Shown here in pieces: positions 5,326 through 9,014 of a DNA stretch of 9,014 bases (positions are counted from its first letter, which is position 1; each line of letters starts with the position of its first letter). The DNA is taken from NCBI GenBank assembly GCA_964655485.1, contig CAZZMS010000035.1, positions 1 to 9,014 of the forward strand. The letters run 5' to 3'. The notes beneath the pieces were generated by a model. That model worked only from the letters and a program-made list of their open reading frames with translations, had not been told where the DNA came from and did not search any database. This DNA comes from JANWYU01 sp964655485. Its GTDB lineage: Bacteria; Bdellovibrionota; Bdellovibrionia; Bdellovibrionales; Bdellovibrionaceae. The position numbers and the translations under genes were made by a program.

Positions 5326-6609
5326 TTAGCGCGGATATAAACCTCTGAGCAACATCGCTCGTTGTAAACGCTCTACCGAGGTAGCCAACGCCGCCTGCCG
5401 CAAATCCACTTTACGCTCTTGCGACATATCCCACACCCGATCAAAAGCTTTGATCAGAATGCTCTTAAGCTTGTTATTGATATCATCTTCATCCCAGAAA
5501 AAGGACATAATATCTTGCACCCACTCAAAGTAGGAGACCACCACTCCTCCGCCATTCGCAATGATGTCTGGAGCGATTTGCACCCCTCGCTCGGATAACA
5601 TTTTGGAGGCCTCCAAAGTGATGGGCCCATTGGCACCTTCGGCAATAAACTTGGCTCGCACGTTCTTGGCGTTACCCTCGTGAATCACTCCTTCTAAGGC
5701 ACAAGGTAGTAACACGTCTACATCCAAGGTTAAGAGGCTTTCGTTGGAGATCTCCTGCGCACCAGGGAAGCCCTTTAAGGTTTTATTCGCTTTGTAGTGC
5801 TCTAAAAGTTTAGGAATATGTAAGCCATCACCACAAAAAATCCCCCCAGCCACATCACTGACAGCAACGACTTTAGCCCCTCGCTCGAAGGCCGCCAAGG
5901 CCGCATGAGACCCGACGTTACCGAAACCTTGAATAGCGATAGTTTGCCCTGTGATTTCTTTTTTATTTTTCTGCAACAAACGCTCGGTAACATATATCAC
6001 ACCAAGGCCGGTGGAGCCCAAGCGCCCAAGCGAACCACCGATCTCCACAGGCTTTCCTGTGACCACACCGGGTTGAGCAAACCCTTGCTCTTGGGAATAA
6101 GTATCCATCATCCACGCCATGATCTGCCCGTCGGTTCCCACATCAGGAGCTGGAATATCCTTGGTGGGGCCGATGAAAGGGCCTAATTCTGAAGTAAATC
6201 GTCGAGTCAAACCCTGTTTTTCATTGCGGGATAATTTGCTGGGATCCACAGCTATTCCCCCTTTGCCACCTCCGTAGGGTAACCCTAAGACAGAGTTTTT
6301 GAGGGTCATCAAGGCGGCAAGGCCCACAACCTCACCAAGGGTAACATCCTGATGGTAACGAATACCCCCTTTGTAGGGCCCTAGGGTAGCATTGTACTGT
6401 ACACGGTAACCGGCAAAAACTTTCACGGATTGATCGTCCATACGCACCGGCACACTCACAATAATTGTGCGCTTAGGCCGCTTCAGGCGTCCCACAATAT
6501 TGGGATCAGCGTTGATCAAACGTGCTCCCTCATCAATCATTTTCAAAGCATTCACAAACAAAGGGTGATTGAGATATTCTTCATGCGGAGCAAACTTCAC
6601 CTCTGACAT
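5326..6609 (-). CDS. gdhA: Glutamate dehydrogenase (Glu/Leu/Phe/Val family)
   Basis: This 427-residue cytosolic enzyme interconverts glutamate and 2-oxoglutarate plus ammonia. The N-terminal dimerisation and substrate domain shows GPYKGGIR (78-84, substrate lysine K80), TLKN (102-105, K104) and the active-site signature LPYGGGKGGI (110-119, catalytic lysine K116). The PAPDVGT motif (153-159) provides the conserved aspartate D156. The C-terminal Rossmann domain has GFGNVGS (228-234) and an aspartate at the end of the second strand (D252). Length and motifs fit the compact hexameric type like RocG/GudB, usually NAD-linked and catabolic; cofactor choice is inferred. The ATG at 6609-6607 is supported by AAAGGA at 6621-6616 with 6-nt spacing. 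It is the first gene of the - strand cluster and is divergent from the heptose kinase gene. Confidence 0.95.
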   Translation of the reverse strand: MSEVKFAPHEEYLNHPLFVNALKMIDEGARLINADPNIVGRLKRPKRTIIVSVPVRMDDQSVKVFAGYRVQYNATLGPYKGGIRYHQDVTLGEVVGLAALMTLKNSVLGLPYGGGKGGIAVDPSKLSRNEKQGLTRRFTSELGPFIGPTKDIPAPDVGTDGQIMAWMMDTYSQEQGFAQPGVVTGKPVEIGGSLGRLGSTGLGVIYVTERLLQKNKKEITGQTIAIQGFGNVGSHAALAAFERGAKVVAVSDVAGGIFCGDGLHIPKLLEHYKANKTLKGFPGAQEISNESLLTLDVDVLLPCALEGVIHEGNAKNVRAKFIAEGANGPITLEASKMLSERGVQIAPDIIANGGGVVVSYFEWVQDIMSFFWDEDDINNKLKSILIKAFDRVWDMSQERKVDLRQAALATSVERLQRAMLLRGLYPR

Positions 6610-6624
6610 AATTGGTCCTTTCTA

Positions 6625-6654
6625 AGAGTATTTGCTGTAGGTTATTCCTACTCT
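6625..6654. promoter_or_regulatory. Nested inverted repeats upstream of glutamate dehydrogenase
   Basis: AGAGTA (6625-6630) and TACTCT (6649-6654) form an outer inverted repeat. GTAGG (6637-6641) and CCTAC (6647-6651) form an inner one that shares bases with it, so the two are alternatives rather than one stem. They lie just upstream of the gdhA ribosome binding site, where an operator or a leader structure would act. I could not place a convincing promoter for gdhA around them (TTGTCA is present on the - strand at 6660-6655 but no good -10 follows at normal spacing). Confidence 0.3.
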
Positions 6655-6702
6655 GACAATGTGGTCGAGCCCTCTTGCGCCTTGGCAAAAAGCTTTTCCA
6701 TC

Positions 6703-6723
6703 GCGAACTATCTGTGGGTTCGC
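6703..6723. promoter_or_regulatory. Palindrome touching the hldA -35 box, possible operator
   Basis: GCGAAC (6703-6708) and GTTCGC (6718-6723) make a perfect 6-bp inverted repeat with a 9-nt spacer. The second arm ends one base before the TTGACA -35 box. A dimeric regulator site at this place would be well positioned to activate or block the promoter. No regulator gene is present in the window. Confidence 0.35.
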
Positions 6724-6752
6724 TTGACAGTCCCGCTCGGCCTCTTTTGAAT
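6724..6752 (+). promoter_or_regulatory. Sigma-70-like promoter for the heptose kinase gene
   Basis: A perfect -35 box TTGACA (6724-6729) is followed by a 17-nt spacer and a -10 box TTGAAT (6747-6752; four of six consensus bases). Counting seven bases from the end of the -10 places the transcription start at about 6759, which is the A of the chosen ATG. The message would then have no leader. This agrees with the lack of a usable Shine-Dalgarno site: AAAGGG at 6753-6758 touches the start codon. Confidence 0.6.
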
Positions 6753-6758
6753 AAAGGG

Positions 6759-7790
6759 ATGATTAAAACCTTCAATGCTCCTCACGGTTGGGCGCAAAAA
6801 ATCGAACACGTCTTATCACAAGCACCGAGTAAAAGTATTATTGTGCTTGGTGACATTGGGGTGGACGAATACATTACCGGGGAAGTCAAAAGAATCTCCC
6901 CTGAAGCCCCGGTCCCGGTCCTGGAAGCTGAACATCAAGAGCATCGCCTGGGGCTTGCTGCCAATGTGGCCTTAAATCTCAAAACCCTAGGAGCAGAGGC
7001 CACCCTCATCTCTACAGTGGGACAAGACGATGCCGGGCAGATCCTGTTTCACCTCCTACAAAACCACGGGATTTCCTCCTCCCATATTCTGGTAACCAAA
7101 GAACGACCTACCACTCGGAAAACACGGATGATGACCAAGCACCACCATCTACTCCGCGTGGATTTTGAGGACAAAACTCACTATTCGCCTCAGCTCACCA
7201 CTTTTTTGCTTGAGTCCCTCCAAAAAAACTTAAACACCTGCCAAGCCGTCATCCTTCAAGACTACGGGAAGGGATTAGTCACTCCTAAACTCATGAAGGG
7301 TCTAGTGGACCTATGCAAACAACATAACAAACCTCTCTATGTGGATCCCTACCGCACCCATCGAGCGGAGTTTTACGCCGGTTGCACCCTGATCAAACCC
7401 AATTTTGATGAAACCTTGGCCTTACTTGGGGTGGACCCCACGGAACTTCATTCCGGCCAAGAAACCCCTGAGACCCTGGGTAAAACCTTGCTGCATAGGG
7501 CGGGCTGCGATCAGGTGGTCATGACCCGCGGCAAGGACGGTATGCTGATTTTTGATCAGGATCGTCAACCCATTCACGTACCCACTTACGCCCGCGAAGT
7601 TTTCGATGTGACTGGGGCAGGCGATACTGTGATTGCCACTCTAGCCTTGGGTCTTAGTAGTGGACTAAAACTCGAAGAGGCCTGTGTTATGGCTAATCAA
7701 GCAGCTGGCATCGTGGTGGGCAAGGTAGGTTGTGTCCCTTGTTACCGAGAGGAACTTCTCTCAGCCATCAAAGAAAGATTTTGTCCGTGA
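6759..7790 (+). CDS. hldA: D-glycero-beta-D-manno-heptose-7-phosphate kinase
   Basis: This 343-residue PfkB/ribokinase-family sugar kinase matches the N-terminal kinase domain of HldE (RfaE). It would phosphorylate D-glycero-D-manno-heptose 7-phosphate at C1 for ADP-heptose and lipopolysaccharide inner-core synthesis. Family features in order are RISPEAPVPV (45-54), LGLAANVALNL (64-74), LLRVDFED (131-138), the Asp-rich DYGKGL (168-173), VDPYRT (195-200), and the catalytic DVTGAGDT (283-290, base D289). The usual GGAANV is GLAANV here, a small departure. There is no cytidylyltransferase domain, so a separate HldC/RfaE2 is expected elsewhere. The frame is open to a TTG at 6675, but the -10 and -35 boxes lie in that extension, so I choose the ATG at 6759. 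The stop overlaps the next start (TGATG). Confidence 0.9.
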   Translation: MIKTFNAPHGWAQKIEHVLSQAPSKSIIVLGDIGVDEYITGEVKRISPEAPVPVLEAEHQEHRLGLAANVALNLKTLGAEATLISTVGQDDAGQILFHLLQNHGISSSHILVTKERPTTRKTRMMTKHHHLLRVDFEDKTHYSPQLTTFLLESLQKNLNTCQAVILQDYGKGLVTPKLMKGLVDLCKQHNKPLYVDPYRTHRAEFYAGCTLIKPNFDETLALLGVDPTELHSGQETPETLGKTLLHRAGCDQVVMTRGKDGMLIFDQDRQPIHVPTYAREVFDVTGAGDTVIATLALGLSSGLKLEEACVMANQAAGIVVGKVGCVPCYREELLSAIKERFCP

Positions 7791-8464
7791 TGGTTACTCG
7801 AAATAACACCTACCCATGCCTACATCTGCTGAAAGCGGTACGATCTCCCTGCGGTTCTGCACTCGGCCCTTTTCATTTTTTGGGTGTATTACTCACAGTC
7901 TTAGTCACTTTCTCTCTCATAAGCTGTGTTAGCACCCCTCAAAAATCGGAAAAGCCTAATCCTCAAGAGCCCCTGATCCGCTACTCACTCCAATTTCAGT
8001 ACAAAGAAAAAGGACAAGTGCGTTTTGCAGGAGATGCCTTGTGGTGGAAACAAGGCGCTTGGGGACGCTGGGATATTTATGGAGCCTTTCGCGTTTTGGC
8101 TGGCCAAATCTACTACAACGACCAATCAATAATCCTATTAAATCATTTAGAAAAATATTATGTTGAACTTAATACTCAAGACACTTGGCGATGGCGCGGG
8201 GAAATCTTTAGCCCTTCAGAACTTCTGACTCTGCTGTCTCGCAACCAAGCCACGGGGTGGACCTGCGCTTCCCACTCAAACGGAAAAGAGTGTCGTAAAG
8301 GAGATATCCGGGTTAGCTGGGTGAATCAAAATCAAATGTATATCAGTAGCTCGGGTTACTCACTTGAGCTCACTCAAAGGCAAGAACAAAGCCTCTTTTG
8401 GGCAGAACATCCGGACTGGTATAAAGTCCAGATTCCCAGACATTATCCACGCAAGCAGCCCTGA
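7790..8464 (+). CDS. Lipoprotein with LolB-like features
   Basis: This 224-residue protein has a lipoprotein signal: a long N-terminal region of about 28 residues, a hydrophobic stretch (29-45) and the lipobox LISC with the acylated cysteine at C46. The mature part starts with a short polar, Pro-rich linker (49-62). It is then dominated by alternating strands rich in Trp and Tyr (WW at 85-86, GRWDIYGAF at 92-100, KYYVEL at 122-127). This pattern, and a following SPSELLTLL segment (141-149), resembles LolB and other half-barrel lipoproteins that carry hydrophobic ligands; I cannot prove homology. C159 and C167 could form a disulfide in the periplasm. The ATG overlaps the hldA stop (TGATG), so it is translationally coupled to lipopolysaccharide synthesis. 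The residue after the Cys is Val, not Asp, consistent with outer-membrane sorting by the enterobacterial rule. Confidence 0.8.
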   Translation: MVTRNNTYPCLHLLKAVRSPCGSALGPFHFLGVLLTVLVTFSLISCVSTPQKSEKPNPQEPLIRYSLQFQYKEKGQVRFAGDALWWKQGAWGRWDIYGAFRVLAGQIYYNDQSIILLNHLEKYYVELNTQDTWRWRGEIFSPSELLTLLSRNQATGWTCASHSNGKECRKGDIRVSWVNQNQMYISSSGYSLELTQRQEQSLFWAEHPDWYKVQIPRHYPRKQP

Positions 8465-8478
8465 TTCTATTCATTCCC

Positions 8479-8531
8479 CCCTCGCTTGAGGGCAAGACCA
8501 TTCTTTCTCCCATCCTTTAGTAAGGTTTTTT
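8479..8531 (+). terminator. Possible weak terminator after the lipoprotein gene
   Basis: Two short hairpins follow the stop codon. CCCTC (8479-8483) pairs with GAGGG (8488-8492). CCTT (8514-8517) pairs with AAGG (8522-8525) and is followed directly by six T (8526-8531). The second has the hairpin plus T-run order of an intrinsic terminator, but a stem of only four pairs, so efficiency is doubtful. Confidence 0.35.
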
Positions 8532-8541
8532 AACCGAGTGG

Positions 8542-8571
8542 TTGTAGGCCATTTGTCCCCAAGCGTAGGAT
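8542..8571 (+). promoter_or_regulatory. Candidate promoter for the downstream membrane protein gene
   Basis: TTGTAG (8542-8547) and TAGGAT (8566-8571), spaced by 18 nt, each match four of six sigma-70 consensus bases. They lie after the possible terminator and about 40 nt before the next start codon. The match is weak and could be chance. Confidence 0.25.
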
Positions 8572-8596
8572 AAGAGAGTGAAACCCACCAAGCGGC

Positions 8597-8604
8597 AGAA
8601 GGAG
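8597..8604 (+). promoter_or_regulatory. Ribosome binding site deciding a GTG start
   Basis: AGAAGGAG lies six bases before GTG at 8611. It supports this start for a gene whose 3' end lies outside the window. Confidence 0.75.
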
Positions 8605-8610
8605 TCTCGC

Positions 8611-9014
8611 GTGCTAGGATGGATTCTAGTTTCGATTGTACTGAATCTCATTTTGTTAGCCTTATTCGTTGTATTACTTAAGCGTTACCAGGCCATAACT
8701 GGGGAAGAGGGACGTTTGAAACATGGCTTACAAATTCTCACAAGTAAAATTGCTGTCCTAGAGGATTTGAGCCATAACGTGGATGAGCAAGCCCAACACC
8801 TGTTTCGTATTCTCGATCAAAAAACCAAACAAATTGAATCTCTTGTTACCATGACAGAACAAAAGCTCAGTGAAATGCGCAAGCAAGCCGAGCTACTAGA
8901 AAGCGACCCGGAGGAGTTACAAGAAAGACAAAATGCTGTAAAGCTGACTCGAGCGGCCCTCTTGGCGAACAAAGGATATACACCAAAGCAACTCGCCGAT
9001 ATGACAGGCTTAGG
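8611..9014 (+). CDS. Membrane-anchored coiled-coil protein with DUF2802-like segment, 3' end cut
   Basis: This reading frame is open from a GTG at 8611 to the window edge (134 complete codons). The start is supported by AGAAGGAG at 8597-8604 with 6-nt spacing. The protein begins with one strongly hydrophobic segment (about residues 3-23) followed by KR, as in an inner-membrane anchor with the rest in the cytoplasm. Residues 33-110 are highly charged and heptad-like, consistent with a coiled coil. Residues 112-134 (LTRAALLANKGY, then TPKQLADMTGL) look like the small helix-turn-helix-like segment of DUF2802 proteins, found in some flagellar and chemotaxis loci. The domain is cut by the window, so this assignment is tentative. 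Function is unknown. Confidence 0.8.
   Translation, partial: MLGWILVSIVLNLILLALFVVLLKRYQAITGEEGRLKHGLQILTSKIAVLEDLSHNVDEQAQHLFRILDQKTKQIESLVTMTEQKLSEMRKQAELLESDPEELQERQNAVKLTRAALLANKGYTPKQLADMTGL

Noticed and set aside
5905..6186. Open frame on the + strand inside glutamate dehydrogenase
   Set aside because: It lies entirely antisense to a well-conserved enzyme, with no known motif and no ribosome binding site; it is a shadow of the coding strand.
6675..6758. An upstream TTG start for the heptose kinase
   Set aside because: It would make the promoter boxes and the palindrome coding sequence, has no ribosome binding site, and adds residues not expected in the family.
7730..7789. An upstream TTG start for the lipoprotein inside hldA
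   Set aside because: It would put 20 more residues before an already long signal sequence. The TGATG overlap gives a natural ATG start.

Overview
The window looks like an ordinary chromosomal segment of a Gram-negative bacterium of moderate GC content. The Gram-negative reading rests on a heptose kinase for lipopolysaccharide inner core, a lipoprotein with a clear lipobox, and a class 2 (quinone-linked) dihydroorotate dehydrogenase. Gene content and style (tRNA genes with encoded CCA, a PilZ protein beside a glycosyltransferase, a NAD-type glutamate dehydrogenase) would fit Bdellovibrionota or a relative of the former Deltaproteobacteria, but that placement is inference. I see no transposase, integrase, phage gene, CRISPR array or toxin-antitoxin pair.

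Left part, 1-1762. A tRNA with CAT anticodon, cut at its 5' end, is followed 16 nt later on the + strand by a metallo-beta-lactamase-fold hydrolase. Facing it on the - strand, a tRNA-Leu(TAA) is followed 11 nt later by a SAM-dependent methyltransferase. Neither protein gene has a visible Shine-Dalgarno site, so both may be expressed from processed tRNA-mRNA transcripts. The two units converge on a short gap (990-1044) that holds a 9-bp hairpin and two perfect DnaA boxes in tandem.

Middle part, 1830-6609, - strand. Five genes lie head to tail in the transcription order glutamate dehydrogenase, pyrD, Nudix hydrolase, GT-B glycosyltransferase, PilZ protein. Gaps are 54 nt, an overlap, a 1-nt overlap (TAATG) and 19 nt, which suggests one operon mixing central nitrogen/pyrimidine metabolism, nucleotide-pool cleaning and c-di-GMP-linked envelope functions. 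Two points stand out: a hairpin that buries the pyrD ribosome binding site, and an A7 tract at the end of pyrD where loss of one A would fuse PyrD in frame to the Nudix protein through a Ser/Pro/Ala/Lys-rich linker.

Right part, 6610-9014, + strand. A 149-nt divergent intergenic region holds inverted repeats and a promoter whose predicted start falls on the ATG of the heptose-7-phosphate kinase gene (hldA), which suggests a leaderless message. The kinase gene overlaps (TGATG) a gene for a LolB-like lipoprotein. After a 146-nt gap with a weak terminator and a possible promoter, a gene begins with a good ribosome binding site and runs off the window. It encodes a membrane-anchored coiled-coil protein with a DUF2802-like helical segment.

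No gap between genes exceeds 300 bases. I do not see an unmistakable new system; the most interesting signals are regulatory or concern gene architecture.
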